Shown here: piece after piece, positions 9,096 through 17,943 of the stretch | Layout of the letters: every line of letters begins with the position of its first letter | Position numbering within the stretch: the stretch's first letter is position 1 | Translations under genes and position numbers: made by a program | From: Ilumatobacter nonamiensis YM16-303 | GTDB lineage: Bacteria; Actinomycetota; Acidimicrobiia; Acidimicrobiales; Ilumatobacteraceae | Assembly: GCF_000350145.1 (NCBI RefSeq) | Contig: NZ_BAOL01000003.1 | Span: forward strand, 1 to 64,000 | DNA: 64,000 bases | Direction of reading: 5' to 3' | Notes under the pieces: generated by a model | Databases searched by the model: none | Seen by the model: only the letters and a program-made list of their open reading frames with translations | What the model was told of the DNA's origin: nothing

Positions 9096-9894
9096 AGTTC
9101 CCGAGGTGCCGAACGCGGCGCCAACCGGTCCAGACGCCATCAGGACCGAGCGGGTCGGCGAGCACCTGCTCGTGATCCGCATCGACCGACCCCACCGCCG
9201 CAATGCCTTCGACGGTGCCACCGCGCGCGCGATGGAAGCCACGATCGACGCCTACGAAGACGACGATTCGCTGTTCTGTGCGATCATCACCGGCTCCGAC
9301 ATCGTGTTCTCCAGCGGGCAGGACCTGATCGCCGCCGCCTACGACGACATGGGCGCGTCGCCGAAGCGAGGCGGGTTCGGCATCATGGGCAAGCCGCCCA
9401 CCAAGCCGGTCATCGCCGCCGTCGAGGGCCACGCTCTCGCGGGTGGCCTCGAACTGTGCCTCGCGTGTGACCTGATCGTGTCGTCGCGCACGGCAACGAT
9501 GGGAATCCCCGAGGCGGCCCGATCGCTCGTCGCGATCGGCGGTGGACTCTTCCGCCTCCCGAAGCGGATCCCCTACCACCTGGCCATGGAGCTCGCTCTC
9601 ACCGGCAAGGCATGGTCGGCCGAGCGAATGGCCGAACTCGGTTTCGTCAACAAGCTCACCGAACCGGGCGAAGCCCTTGCGGGAGCGATCGAGCTCGCCG
9701 ACGAGATCCTCGCGGCCGGACCGCTCGCCGTACGCGCCAGCAAGCAGATCGTGCAGCGCGCATACGACTGGGACGATGGCGACGGCTGGAAGAACCAGAT
9801 GGAGTACGCCGCTCCGGTCATGGCGTCTGAGGATCTGAAGGAAGGCCTCGCCGCCTTCGCCGAGAAACGGCCGGCCGTCTGGAAAGGACGCTGA
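9082..9894 (+). CDS. Enoyl-CoA hydratase/isomerase family protein
   Basis: This 270-residue crotonase-fold protein has the CoA-binding core (RPHRRNAFDG), the oxyanion-hole segment SSGQDL near residue 75 and the second GHALAGGLELCLACD segment that shapes the active site. The GTG start lies within the last codons of the preceding SDR (14-nt overlap), and the next SDR begins 2 nt after the stop. It probably hydrates or isomerises an enoyl-CoA made in the same pathway. Crotonase members also include hydrolases and lyases, so the exact reaction is open. Confidence 0.85.
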   Translation: MSTSEVPEVPNAAPTGPDAIRTERVGEHLLVIRIDRPHRRNAFDGATARAMEATIDAYEDDDSLFCAIITGSDIVFSSGQDLIAAAYDDMGASPKRGGFGIMGKPPTKPVIAAVEGHALAGGLELCLACDLIVSSRTATMGIPEAARSLVAIGGGLFRLPKRIPYHLAMELALTGKAWSAERMAELGFVNKLTEPGEALAGAIELADEILAAGPLAVRASKQIVQRAYDWDDGDGWKNQMEYAAPVMASEDLKEGLAAFAEKRPAVWKGR

Positions 9895-9895
9895 C

Positions 9896-10822
9896 ATGAC
9901 CATCATCGAACCCCGACTCCAGTCCGACCTGCTGGCGGACCGCGTCGCGATCGTCACCGGCGGCTCGCGCGGCATCGGCGGCGCCACCTCCACCATGCTC
10001 GCGGCGAACGGCGCCAAGGTCGTGATCGCCGAGGTCGACGCCGCCAAGGCCGAAGAATCGGTCGCCACACTGAACGACGCATACGGAGCGGGGACCGCCA
10101 GCGCGTTCGTTGCCGACCTCGTCGCTCCCGACTCGTGCGATCGGCTGGTCGCCCACACTCGCGACACATTCGGCGGCTCACTCGACATCGTCGTCAACAA
10201 CGCCGGATACGCATGGGACGGTGGCATCCACTCCATGACCGACGAGCAATTCCAAGCGATGCTCGACATCCATCTCGTCGTTCCGTTCCGGCTGGCGCGC
10301 GCCACCGCACCTGTCTTCCGCGAACTCGCCGGAGCCGACGGCGACCGCGACGACATCTATCGCAAGACCGTCATGGTGTCGTCGATGGCCGGACAGTGGG
10401 GCCTGCAGGGTGCGGGCAACTACGCCGCAGCCAAGGCGGGCATGCTCGGCCTCATGCGAACCATGTCCCAGGAGTGGGGCAAGTATCGGGTGTGCGTGAA
10501 CGCTGTCGCCTTCGGCATCATCCAGACGCGGTTCGGACTCCCCCAGTCCGAGGACGAGGTCATCGAGGTCGGTGGCCGCACGGTGCACGTGGGCATGCCG
10601 GCCAAGCAGGCCGAACGGAGGGGAGTCTCACTCGACGAGAAGCCCACCGAGGAGCAGATGTACGCCTCGCAACCGGTGCCGAATGCGATGGTCCCGCTCG
10701 GTCGCACGGGCAACATCCGAGACGCTGCCGAGTCGATCTTCTGGCTCTGCTCGCCGCTGTCCGACTACGTCACCGGCCAAACCCTCGTCGTCAGCGGCGG
10801 CGCGAAGGGCGGCATGAGTTGA
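9896..10822 (+). CDS. Short-chain dehydrogenase, long form
   Basis: At 308 residues this SDR is longer than usual. It has TGGSRGIGG near 22-30, NNAGYAWDG near 101-109 and the catalytic Tyr/Lys in GNYAAAKAG. An insertion of about 40 residues (VIEVGGRTVHVGMPAKQAERRG) sits between the active-site helix and the C-terminal part, close to where SDRs bind substrate. The insertion resembles SDRs acting on bulky CoA substrates, though I cannot assign one. It follows the crotonase by 2 nt and overlaps the SnoaL-like gene. Confidence 0.82.
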   Translation: MTIIEPRLQSDLLADRVAIVTGGSRGIGGATSTMLAANGAKVVIAEVDAAKAEESVATLNDAYGAGTASAFVADLVAPDSCDRLVAHTRDTFGGSLDIVVNNAGYAWDGGIHSMTDEQFQAMLDIHLVVPFRLARATAPVFRELAGADGDRDDIYRKTVMVSSMAGQWGLQGAGNYAAAKAGMLGLMRTMSQEWGKYRVCVNAVAFGIIQTRFGLPQSEDEVIEVGGRTVHVGMPAKQAERRGVSLDEKPTEEQMYASQPVPNAMVPLGRTGNIRDAAESIFWLCSPLSDYVTGQTLVVSGGAKGGMS

Positions 10823-11280
10823 CCTCCGACACCACGACGATGAGACACATCGCCGACGAGTTCGTGGCCGCCTGGAACGATGCCGACGCCGACCGTCTCG
10901 AGCAACTGTTCCACCCCGACTTTCGGTGGCACATCGCGGTCACCGACCATGACGACCCGAACATGCGGTCGCTGCAGTCCGAGCTGCTCGACGGGATGAA
11001 CCTGCCGTGGCAGCAATCGATCTACGACAAGGCCGAAACGCTCGAGGTCTTCCGCGGAATCTTTGCCGCGACCGATCAGTTCCAACTCGAACTGAAGTCG
11101 GTGATCGCCGACGGCGACCGCGCCGCGATCGAGGCCGTCGGCGACGCGATCAACCCGCTCAACGGGCGCCGATACCAGAACCTGTACTGCTACGTGTTCG
11201 AACGCCGCGACGACCAACTCGTCCTGTTCCGGGAGTACCAAGACACCTTGCATCTCTTCGACGTGTGGGTCGCGGAGTAG
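10819..11280 (+). CDS. SnoaL/NTF2-like fold protein
   Basis: The 153-residue protein fits the NTF2-like alpha+beta cone: an N-terminal helix FVAAWNDADADRLEQLFHPDF, a mid-section with YDKAETLEVFRGIF, and C-terminal strands (NGRRYQNLYCYVFE). Such proteins act as small cyclases, hydratases or isomerases, or as binding proteins. The chosen TTG at 10819 overlaps the SDR stop (TTGA) and has AGGGCGG upstream; an ATG at 10840 has no ribosome site. Last gene of the 6093-11280 run, followed by a perfect palindrome at 11296. Confidence 0.7.
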   Translation: MTSDTTTMRHIADEFVAAWNDADADRLEQLFHPDFRWHIAVTDHDDPNMRSLQSELLDGMNLPWQQSIYDKAETLEVFRGIFAATDQFQLELKSVIADGDRAAIEAVGDAINPLNGRRYQNLYCYVFERRDDQLVLFREYQDTLHLFDVWVAE

Positions 11281-11295
11281 GCCACGCACGACAGC

Positions 11296-11315
11296 GGCGC
11301 AGCGCGCGCTGCGCC
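11296..11315 (+). terminator. GC-rich perfect palindrome after the first catabolic operon
   Basis: A 20-bp perfect palindrome (GGCGCAGCGC and its complement) begins 15 nt after the stop of the SnoaL-like gene. No T-run follows. It is placed like a transcription terminator and probably acts as a hairpin at the end of the 6093-11280 operon. Confidence 0.5.
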
Positions 11316-11336
11316 GGCGGCACCGAGAGGAGAGAG

Positions 11337-11825
11337 ATGGCTCGATCGGTCGTGAGGCTGGAAGATCAGAGAGCGAGCCGATTCCCCGACCGGTGTGTGC
11401 TGTCCGGTGTTGCGACCGACCGTGCGGTGCACGCGACCGCTGTCGTGTGGAGGGGCCGTCGCTGGATTCTCGGCATTCCCGGAATGGTGCCGGTGCTGGG
11501 CGTCGTGCACGAACGCGCACGCGTGTCGTTGCCGGTGAGTACCCGGGTATGGAGGACGTGGCACCGCCGAAACGTTGCCGCGCTGACGGTGTTGGTGTTC
11601 GGTGCCGGGTTGATCGCCGCGAGCACAGTGCGCCAGGCCGGCGATCTGTTCGGCGTCGGCCTCGTGCTCGTCCTGGTCGCCGGCACGTATCGAACGCGCG
11701 CCCATCACAATTACTGGACCACCTGTCGCCTGAGCGCCGACCGAGCCACCGTGGTCATCGAGCCGACTCATCCGGAGTTCGACCAGCAGGCGCGCGAGCT
11801 CTTCACCCGATCGATCCGAAGGTAG
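11337..11825 (+). CDS. Small membrane protein of unknown function
   Basis: The 162-residue protein is not recognised. It has a basic N-terminal region of about 75 residues, two likely transmembrane segments (NVAALTVLVFGAGLIAAS and the next at GDLFGVGLVLVLVAG) separated by a short loop, then a polar C-terminal tail. The ATG at 11337 is preceded by GAGAGGAGAG, a good ribosome site, so a longer upstream frame is rejected. It lies after the terminator-like palindrome, between the first operon and an SDR, and may be an independent transcript. Confidence 0.6.
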   Translation: MARSVVRLEDQRASRFPDRCVLSGVATDRAVHATAVVWRGRRWILGIPGMVPVLGVVHERARVSLPVSTRVWRTWHRRNVAALTVLVFGAGLIAASTVRQAGDLFGVGLVLVLVAGTYRTRAHHNYWTTCRLSADRATVVIEPTHPEFDQQARELFTRSIRR

Positions 11826-11904
11826 ACGCCGTTCCGCTCGGGTCGCCCGCACCGACCGCCGATGTGCAAGGGTTCAGCACGCACCACGACAGAGGAGGAA
11901 CCAC

Positions 11905-12732
11905 ATGAGCGGACGAGCTACGGAGCGAACGATCGTCACCACGGGGGCCAACTCGGGCATCGGTCTCGCAACGGTGATCGAGGCGGCGATCCGCGGGCAT
12001 CGCTCGGTCGGTACGGTTCGGTCGGAAGAGAAGGCGAAGACCGTGCACGCTGCTGCAGACGAAGCAGGCGTCACGGTCGAGACAGCGCTCCTCGACGTCA
12101 CCGACGAGGCGGCCGGGGCAGCGGTCGTCGACGAGTACCGTCCCGACGCTCTGGTGAACAACGCCGGCTTCTCGATCACCGGTGCCATCGAGGACGTCAC
12201 CGACGACGAAGCCCGTTTCGCATTCGAGACGATGGTCCTCGCGCCGATGCGGTTGGCGCGCCTCTCGGTGCCGCACATGCGTGACCGCGAGTGGGGCCGG
12301 ATCGTGAACGTGTCGTCGATCTACGGGCGAACGAGCACCCCGTTGACCGGTTGGTATCAGGGTTGCAAGCACGCCCTCGAAGGACTCTCGGACGCGCTGC
12401 GCATGGAAGTCGCTCGGGACGGGATCAAGGTCGTGCTCGTCGAGCCGGGCGGCGTGAAGACTGCGATCTGGGACGAGACCGAACGTGACCTGGACAAGCG
12501 TTCGGGTTCGCGATTCGACGCGAGCTATCAGCGCTCATTGGACAGTGCTCGTCTGTGGCAACCGATCATGATCGAGTCGAAACACTGTGCGAAGGTGATC
12601 GTCGACACGATCGAGGGGAACCCGCGAGCTCGATATCGGGTGGGGCTCGATGCACAGGCGCTCGGCCTCACCGAGAACCTCGTTCCGACGTTCGTCCGGG
12701 ATCGGATCGCACGCATCACACTCGGGCTCTGA
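11905..12732 (+). CDS. Classical short-chain dehydrogenase/reductase
   Basis: The 275-residue protein has TGANSGIG near residues 12-19, NNAG near 85-88, a catalytic Ser in NVSSIYG and Tyr/Lys in WYQGCKHALEG. The long C-terminal part (about 70 residues after PGGVKT) resembles the retinol or hydroxysteroid dehydrogenase-like SDR subgroup rather than the FabG type. The start has AGAGGAGG about 6 nt upstream. It converges on the P450 gene. A role on a hydrophobic alcohol or ketone made by that P450 is possible but unproven. Confidence 0.82.
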   Translation: MSGRATERTIVTTGANSGIGLATVIEAAIRGHRSVGTVRSEEKAKTVHAAADEAGVTVETALLDVTDEAAGAAVVDEYRPDALVNNAGFSITGAIEDVTDDEARFAFETMVLAPMRLARLSVPHMRDREWGRIVNVSSIYGRTSTPLTGWYQGCKHALEGLSDALRMEVARDGIKVVLVEPGGVKTAIWDETERDLDKRSGSRFDASYQRSLDSARLWQPIMIESKHCAKVIVDTIEGNPRARYRVGLDAQALGLTENLVPTFVRDRIARITLGL

Positions 12733-12803
12733 CAGCCGACCCGGTGACGTCCACGTTCGGCACGAATGGAACCTCGCGTCGTCGGAGTCGCGGGTCCTTG
12801 TCG

Positions 12804-14048
12804 TCAGTCGACGACGACGTTCAGCGGCAGGTACTTGTGGCCCCCGACGAAGAGCGTGCTGATCAAAGCCGGGTCCCCAGCGAGTTCGATGTCACGGAGG
12901 CGGGGAATCAGCTCCCGGAAGAACGCTCGTAGTTCGATCCGAGCAAGTTGGGCTCCAAGGCAGAAGTGTGCACCGTGGCCGAACGCAAGGTGCCTGTTCG
13001 GCGTTCGACCGACGTCGAAGTTCTCAGGGTTGTCGAAAGCGAGCTCGTCGCGGTTCCCACTCGGATAGAGCAGGAGCAGAGCATCACCCTGCCGCACGGG
13101 GTTGCCCTGCAGCTCCGTGTCCTGGGTAGCGGTTCTCATGAACGACTTCACCGGCGTGGTCCACCGAAGCATCTCCTCGACGGCGGAGTTCAGGAGCTCC
13201 GGTTGTGCCTCCAGGCGGGACAACTGGTCAGGGAAGCGAGCGAGCGCCTCGACGCCGCCGGCGAGCACGGCGGCCGTCGTGTCGTGACCGGCAGTGGCAA
13301 GAATCGCGAAGTAGGAAATGGTCTCGAGATCGGGAAGGGGTTCCCCGTCCAGGCGCGCATTTGCGATGGCTGATGTCAAGTCGTCGGTCGGATGGGCCCG
13401 CCGATCCGGGGCGAGCTGGCCCAACCACTCGAACCAGTCGGGGCCATCGCCGAGATTCGCCGCTGCCGTCGCCACGTAGTCGGGATCCTCGGCACCGAAG
13501 TTGATCTGCGTCTGACGGAGGATGTACTCGCCATCGTCGTCCGAGATGCCCAGCATCGCACAGATGATGCGGAGCGGCATCCACATCGAGACGGTCGAGA
13601 CGAAGTCGAACGCGCCTGTCTGCTCGGCCATCAGATCAACCGCGTCCTTGGCGAACGTTGCAGCTCGTTCCTCCATCACCCTCAGATTCTTCGGGATGAA
13701 CCAGTCGGCGGCGAGCGCCCGATACGCCGTGTGATCAGGCGGGTCCATACGAACCAGTGACCGCACGCCGACGCCGCCGCTCGCGTCCTCTTGGCTCTTG
13801 CGAAAGAGCCGATACCGGGGGCCCGCTTGAAAGCGATCCGCGTCGCGCTCGATCGTCTGGATGTCCGCATGACGAGTCACGGCGTGGAACGGTCGAAACT
13901 GGTCGTGCTCGACCAGGTGAATCGGCGCTTGGTCCCGGAGCACCCGGCACGCGCGCTCGAGGCGACCGTCGGCGTATGCGACTGGGTCGACCAGAGCCTG
14001 GCCGGCGCCTTCGACGTTCATGTCGTGATGTTGATCTTCGGTGAGCAT
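12804..14048 (-). CDS. Cytochrome P450
   Basis: This 414-residue soluble bacterial P450 has the I-helix oxygen-activation motif AGHDTT, the K-helix ExxR (EEMLR) and the heme loop FGHGAHFCLG, with the proximal Cys at about residue 363. Length and lack of a membrane anchor are typical of actinobacterial class I P450s, which need a ferredoxin partner; none is visible nearby. The ATG has a GGAG ribosome site. It is probably co-transcribed with the enoyl-CoA hydratase that ends at 14098. Hydroxylation of a hydrophobic substrate before CoA activation is the simplest role. Confidence 0.9.
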   Translation of the reverse strand: MLTEDQHHDMNVEGAGQALVDPVAYADGRLERACRVLRDQAPIHLVEHDQFRPFHAVTRHADIQTIERDADRFQAGPRYRLFRKSQEDASGGVGVRSLVRMDPPDHTAYRALAADWFIPKNLRVMEERAATFAKDAVDLMAEQTGAFDFVSTVSMWMPLRIICAMLGISDDDGEYILRQTQINFGAEDPDYVATAAANLGDGPDWFEWLGQLAPDRRAHPTDDLTSAIANARLDGEPLPDLETISYFAILATAGHDTTAAVLAGGVEALARFPDQLSRLEAQPELLNSAVEEMLRWTTPVKSFMRTATQDTELQGNPVRQGDALLLLYPSGNRDELAFDNPENFDVGRTPNRHLAFGHGAHFCLGAQLARIELRAFFRELIPRLRDIELAGDPALISTLFVGGHKYLPLNVVVD

Positions 14049-14097
14049 GTGGGTTCTCCGATCTCCGATTCAACGCACCCCGAGGTGGTGTCGACGA

Positions 14098-14841
14098 TCA
14101 TCGGCCGCCGGAACGCATTCGCTCGGCGGCATCGCGGGGAAAGCCGTGGGGCAGCTCCCGCTCCTGAAGCAGCGCATCGAACCGACTCGTCTGCAGGCGA
14201 TCGTCGACGAGCTTCTTCACGATCCGGTTCGTGTCGCGCGAGTTCGCCAGGATCTCGGCGACGAGGCCGTCGACGGTGGAGTCGAGGTCGTCATCGGCGA
14301 CGCACCGGTCGACGAGTCCGATCTCCGCAGCGGCGCGGGCGTCGATGCGACGACTCGTGAACATCAGTTCTTTGGCGGTGGACCGCCCGACGCGCTCGGG
14401 GAGTCGAATCGACATTCCCCAGATCGGGACCAGGCCCCACTGCCCGTGCGTGTCGCCCAGCTTCGCCGACTCCGCGGCGACGAGCAGGTCACAGGCCAGC
14501 GCGAGTTCGAGTCCGCCGGTGTAGCAATGGCCGTGGATGCGAGCGATCGTCGGCTGGGGAAGGGCTTCGAGAGCGTCGACCGTCTCGGGTTCGAAGTGTT
14601 TCGACGGTGCCTCTTCCTGAGTGGCGATCGCGCCGAGGTCATGGCCGGCGCAGAAGGCTCGCCCCGCGCCGGTCAGCACCACGCATCCGACGGAGTCACT
14701 TTCGGCAATCGCATCGAGGTGCTCGCGCAGTTCGACGAACACGCCCGGGTTCAGCGCGTTCAGCTTGTCGGGTCGATTGAGGATCAGTGTCGTGAGGCCG
14801 TCGGAACGATCGGTTCGGACGACGAGTGGCTCGGAGGTCAT
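14098..14841 (-). CDS. Enoyl-CoA hydratase/isomerase family protein
   Basis: This 247-residue crotonase-fold protein has the N-terminal core RPDKLNALN, the oxyanion segment AFCAGHDL near residue 63 and the second HGHCYTGGLELALACD segment. The active-site region GLVPIWGMSIRL contains no obvious Glu at the usual place, so isomerase or other crotonase chemistry should be kept open. GGAGG precedes the ATG. It is upstream of the P450 on the same strand with 49 nt between them, so the two are likely one operon. Confidence 0.82.
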   Translation of the reverse strand: MTSEPLVVRTDRSDGLTTLILNRPDKLNALNPGVFVELREHLDAIAESDSVGCVVLTGAGRAFCAGHDLGAIATQEEAPSKHFEPETVDALEALPQPTIARIHGHCYTGGLELALACDLLVAAESAKLGDTHGQWGLVPIWGMSIRLPERVGRSTAKELMFTSRRIDARAAAEIGLVDRCVADDDLDSTVDGLVAEILANSRDTNRIVKKLVDDRLQTSRFDALLQERELPHGFPRDAAERMRSGGR

Positions 14842-14935
14842 CCGTTCCTCCCTCTCGGATGTGGTGTCGGGCAGAACGTGGGGTTGCAGAACTGGGTGCC
14901 ACAGGTGGATCGCGGTGGCGACGCATGATCACCAG

Positions 14936-14981
14936 GGTCGGAAGGGCGGCCCCGGGGGGAGACGGGGCGGCCCTTCCGACC
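14936..14981 (-). terminator. Strong hairpin after the ABC importer operon
   Basis: An inverted repeat with 18-nt arms and one mismatch (arm starts GGTCGGAAGGGC) and a loop of about 10 nt lies 39 nt beyond the stop of the substrate-binding-protein gene, the last gene of the leftward importer operon. No long T-run follows. Position and stem strength make it the likely terminator. Confidence 0.6.
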
Positions 14982-15019
14982 GGTCGCGGCGTTCCGAGAT
15001 CAGAACGCCGCTGTCGGCA

Positions 15020-16888
15020 TCACTCGGCGGCGCGCCAGGCCACCTCGACGGCAGGGAGTCCATACCAGTTCGGGACGCCGTAGGGAGCGATGTTCCGAAC
15101 CCACGGTTGCGCTGCGGTCCGATACTCGATCGTCCAGAGCGGGATCGGTGTGTTCATGTCCTCCATCACGTAGCGCTGGATCTCCTGGATCTTCGCCACC
15201 CGCTCGTCGCCGAACAACGACAGCTGCTCGTCGATCAGCGCGTCGAGGGTCGGATCCGAACATGTGCTGTTGTTGCGCGGTCCGTCCGTGTGGTACTGAC
15301 CTCGGAGCCACTCGTCAGGTTCCTGGAACGGCGTCTGAGGGCCGACGATCATCTCGAAGTCCAACGTGACATTGCCCCGTTCGATGTAGGTGCCGTAGTC
15401 CAGCGTCTCGAGGGTGACGTCGATTCCCAGCGCCTCCAGGTCGGCAACCACCCATTCGGTCTGAGCGGTGTAGGCCGGTCCGTACACCTCGGTGGTGAGG
15501 ACGGTGAGCTCGAAACCGTCCGGATAACCGGCATCGGCCAGCAGCTGCTGAGCGGCCTCGAGGTCGTAGCGATAGGCCTCGAGACGCTCCTCTTCGGGCA
15601 ACGAGAAGTCCGGGAAGGCCAGCGAGATCGGCGACGTGATCGCGCCGCCGCCCCATACGTTTTCACCCAGTCCCTCACGATCGATCGCGAGGCTGATCGC
15701 TCGCCGCACGTCGGGGTCGTTGAACGGTTCGACCTTGCAACTCAACGCCATCCGGCTGAGCCCCTCGCCGAGTGCCAGGAGATACTGCCCATCCGGGTAG
15801 TCCTGCTTGAGCTGCTCGTACCCCTCGCGTGAGCTTCCGGCATCGCCCAACAGGTCGATCTCGCCGGCGATGAACGCTGCGTTCCGGGCGGCGGCGTCCT
15901 TGATGACCGCGATCCGGAATTCGTCGAGGTACGGCAGTTGGTTCCCGTTGTCGTCGGTCTTCCAGTAGTTGTCGTTGCGGACATAGGTCGTTGCGACGTC
16001 GAACTCGTGGGATTCGAGCTCGAACGGCCCGGTTCCGACGGGAGCCTCAGGGTCGTACCCCGACGCCTCGTCGAACGCCTCGGCGGGCAACATCCAGAAC
16101 TGGTGGTTGGCAAGGTTGTTCGACAACGGCGAGAACTGTTCCGAGAGGTTCAGCTGCACCGTGAAGTCGTCGATCGCCTCGATGGTCTCGACGCGCTCGA
16201 TCATCGCGCCTTGGAAGGTCGACCGGTACGCCTCCATCGTCGCGACGACGTCGTCGGCGGTGAACTGGCGACCGTTCACCGGCGGAAGGTCCTGCCAATA
16301 GACATCATCGCGAAGTTGGATGGTGTAGGTCAGGCCGTCGTCGCTGATCTCGGGCAGTTCGGCCGCGAGTTCGGGGACGGCGGTCTTGCCGAACTGCGGA
16401 ACGTCGGGCCCGTAGTCCCAGCTGTAGAGCTTGTTGAAGATCGGTCCCAGACGAGTGTGCAGGTTGTAGGAAATCGACGATTGGGGATCCAGCGTCTGCA
16501 CGTCGGATGTCCACGAATGGGTGAGCGTTCCGCCGTACTCCGGTTCGCCGGTGAACCGGAGGTCGTTCACGGTCTCGATGAGGCTGTCGGCGTTGACGTT
16601 GCTCTCCGCGCCGGACTCCGCATCCTCCGACGCTGCATCCTCGGACTCGTCGCCCTCGGACTCATCGTCCTCGGCGGTCTCGGAGTCGTCTTCGCTGTCG
16701 AGTCCTGCGGCCTGGTTGGCGAGATCGTCTCCGTCCTCGTCCGCGCCGGTGTCGCCGCTGCCCTGTTCTTCGGTCCCATCGTCGACGCTGCTGTCTCCGT
16801 CGGAGCCGCCGCAGGCTGCCACGACGAGTGCGATCGCCGACAGTCCTGCTAGGAGTCGGGTTCTCCGACCCGCTCGTGATTTCCTCAT
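15020..16888 (-). CDS. ABC importer substrate-binding lipoprotein, family 5 (DppA/NikA-like)
   Basis: This 622-residue lipoprotein captures the importer's substrate outside the membrane. A lipobox VVAAC places the lipidated Cys at residue 26. A very acidic linker of about 80 residues rich in D, E, S and G follows, then the family 5 solute-binding domain (GGTLTHSW ... LDPQSSISYNLHTRLGPIFNKLY ... YTIQLRDDVYWQDLPPVNGRQFTADDVV). The ATG at 16888 has AGGAGGAG upstream; any longer frame lacks a signal peptide. Unusually for such systems it is the last gene of the operon. Family 5 proteins bind peptides, nickel-chelates, sugars and other organic solutes, so the substrate is open. Confidence 0.9.
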   Translation of the reverse strand: MRKSRAGRRTRLLAGLSAIALVVAACGGSDGDSSVDDGTEEQGSGDTGADEDGDDLANQAAGLDSEDDSETAEDDESEGDESEDAASEDAESGAESNVNADSLIETVNDLRFTGEPEYGGTLTHSWTSDVQTLDPQSSISYNLHTRLGPIFNKLYSWDYGPDVPQFGKTAVPELAAELPEISDDGLTYTIQLRDDVYWQDLPPVNGRQFTADDVVATMEAYRSTFQGAMIERVETIEAIDDFTVQLNLSEQFSPLSNNLANHQFWMLPAEAFDEASGYDPEAPVGTGPFELESHEFDVATTYVRNDNYWKTDDNGNQLPYLDEFRIAVIKDAAARNAAFIAGEIDLLGDAGSSREGYEQLKQDYPDGQYLLALGEGLSRMALSCKVEPFNDPDVRRAISLAIDREGLGENVWGGGAITSPISLAFPDFSLPEEERLEAYRYDLEAAQQLLADAGYPDGFELTVLTTEVYGPAYTAQTEWVVADLEALGIDVTLETLDYGTYIERGNVTLDFEMIVGPQTPFQEPDEWLRGQYHTDGPRNNSTCSDPTLDALIDEQLSLFGDERVAKIQEIQRYVMEDMNTPIPLWTIEYRTAAQPWVRNIAPYGVPNWYGLPAVEVAWRAAE

Positions 16889-16991
16889 GTCTGTTCTCCT
16901 CCTGGTGTTGTTCTGGTGACCTCTGAGTGGTGGGCCCGAGCAGTTGCCCGGCTCGCTGTGTTCGCGATGGTGTGGCGTGTCGACCGAGCGG

Positions 16992-17933
16992 TCAGAGCAC
17001 GAGTTTTGGATCGAGGTGGTCGCGCAGTGCGTCGCCGAAGAGATTGAAGGCGAGGACCGAGACGGAGATGGCCGCTGCGGGAAAGAGCAGCATCCACGGA
17101 TACAAGCGGATCCATTCGCGTGCATCGGACACCATCCGGCCCCATGACGGCTCGGGGGGTGGCACGCCGAGCCCGATGAAGCTGAGACTGGCCTCGGCCA
17201 CGATCGCGTTGCCGAACGTGAGGCTGGCCAGGATGATGATGGGCGCGAACAGATTCGGGAGCCCGTGGCGTACGACGGTGCGGAACGGGCTCGCGCCGAG
17301 CGCGTCAGCGGCACGCACGTAGTCCGAACTGCGGATGCGCAGCATCTCGCCTCGCGCAACTCGAACGAAACTCGGGGTGACGACGATCGTCAGGGCGAGG
17401 ATCAGGTTGCGGATCGACGGGCCGAGCAGTGCGACGATGAAGAGCGCGAGCACGAGGACGGGAATCGACATCACCGCATCGACGATCCGTTGGAGGACGA
17501 GATCGAACCGACCTCCGTAGTAGCCCGAGAAGCCGCCGACCAGCGTTCCGACGACGGTCGCGACGAGCACGGTGACACCGCCGACGGTGAGGCTCACCCG
17601 AGCGCCGTACGCAATGCGCGCGAAGATGTCGCGGCCCAGATGGTCGGTGCCGAACCAGTAGGCACCGTTCGGGCCGACCTTGACGTCACCTCGGTTCTGC
17701 AGCGCCGGATCGTTCGCTGAGATCACACCGGCGAAGACCGCCATCAGCACGAGCAGCAGAATCACCGCGAGGGCCGCCATCCCGAGCTTCTGCGTCTTCG
17801 CGAAGTGACGAGCGCTGCCGACAAAGCGCGAGAACGCCGAATCGGAAGCATCGGCGGAGACGTCGGTGTCCTCGTCGACGACCTCGGATGGCGGGTTCGT
17901 CGGAGACCCGAGATGCTGGTTCACGTCGACCAT
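16992..17933 (-). CDS. ABC importer permease, DppC/OppC-like
   Basis: The 313-residue inner-membrane permease has an N-terminal cytoplasmic tail, a first transmembrane segment (LGMAALAVILLLVLMAVFAGV), then the BPD_transp_1 region with five more. The permease-ATPase coupling loop (RAADALGASPFRTVVRHGLPN) and the domain-typical GTDHLGRDIFARIAYGARVSL motif are clear. GAGGAG precedes the ATG. It starts 10 nt after the DppB-like gene ends and belongs to the five-gene operon whose promoter is at 20967-20995. Confidence 0.9.
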   Translation of the reverse strand: MVDVNQHLGSPTNPPSEVVDEDTDVSADASDSAFSRFVGSARHFAKTQKLGMAALAVILLLVLMAVFAGVISANDPALQNRGDVKVGPNGAYWFGTDHLGRDIFARIAYGARVSLTVGGVTVLVATVVGTLVGGFSGYYGGRFDLVLQRIVDAVMSIPVLVLALFIVALLGPSIRNLILALTIVVTPSFVRVARGEMLRIRSSDYVRAADALGASPFRTVVRHGLPNLFAPIIILASLTFGNAIVAEASLSFIGLGVPPPEPSWGRMVSDAREWIRLYPWMLLFPAAAISVSVLAFNLFGDALRDHLDPKLVL

Positions 17934-17943
17934 GGGTGACTCC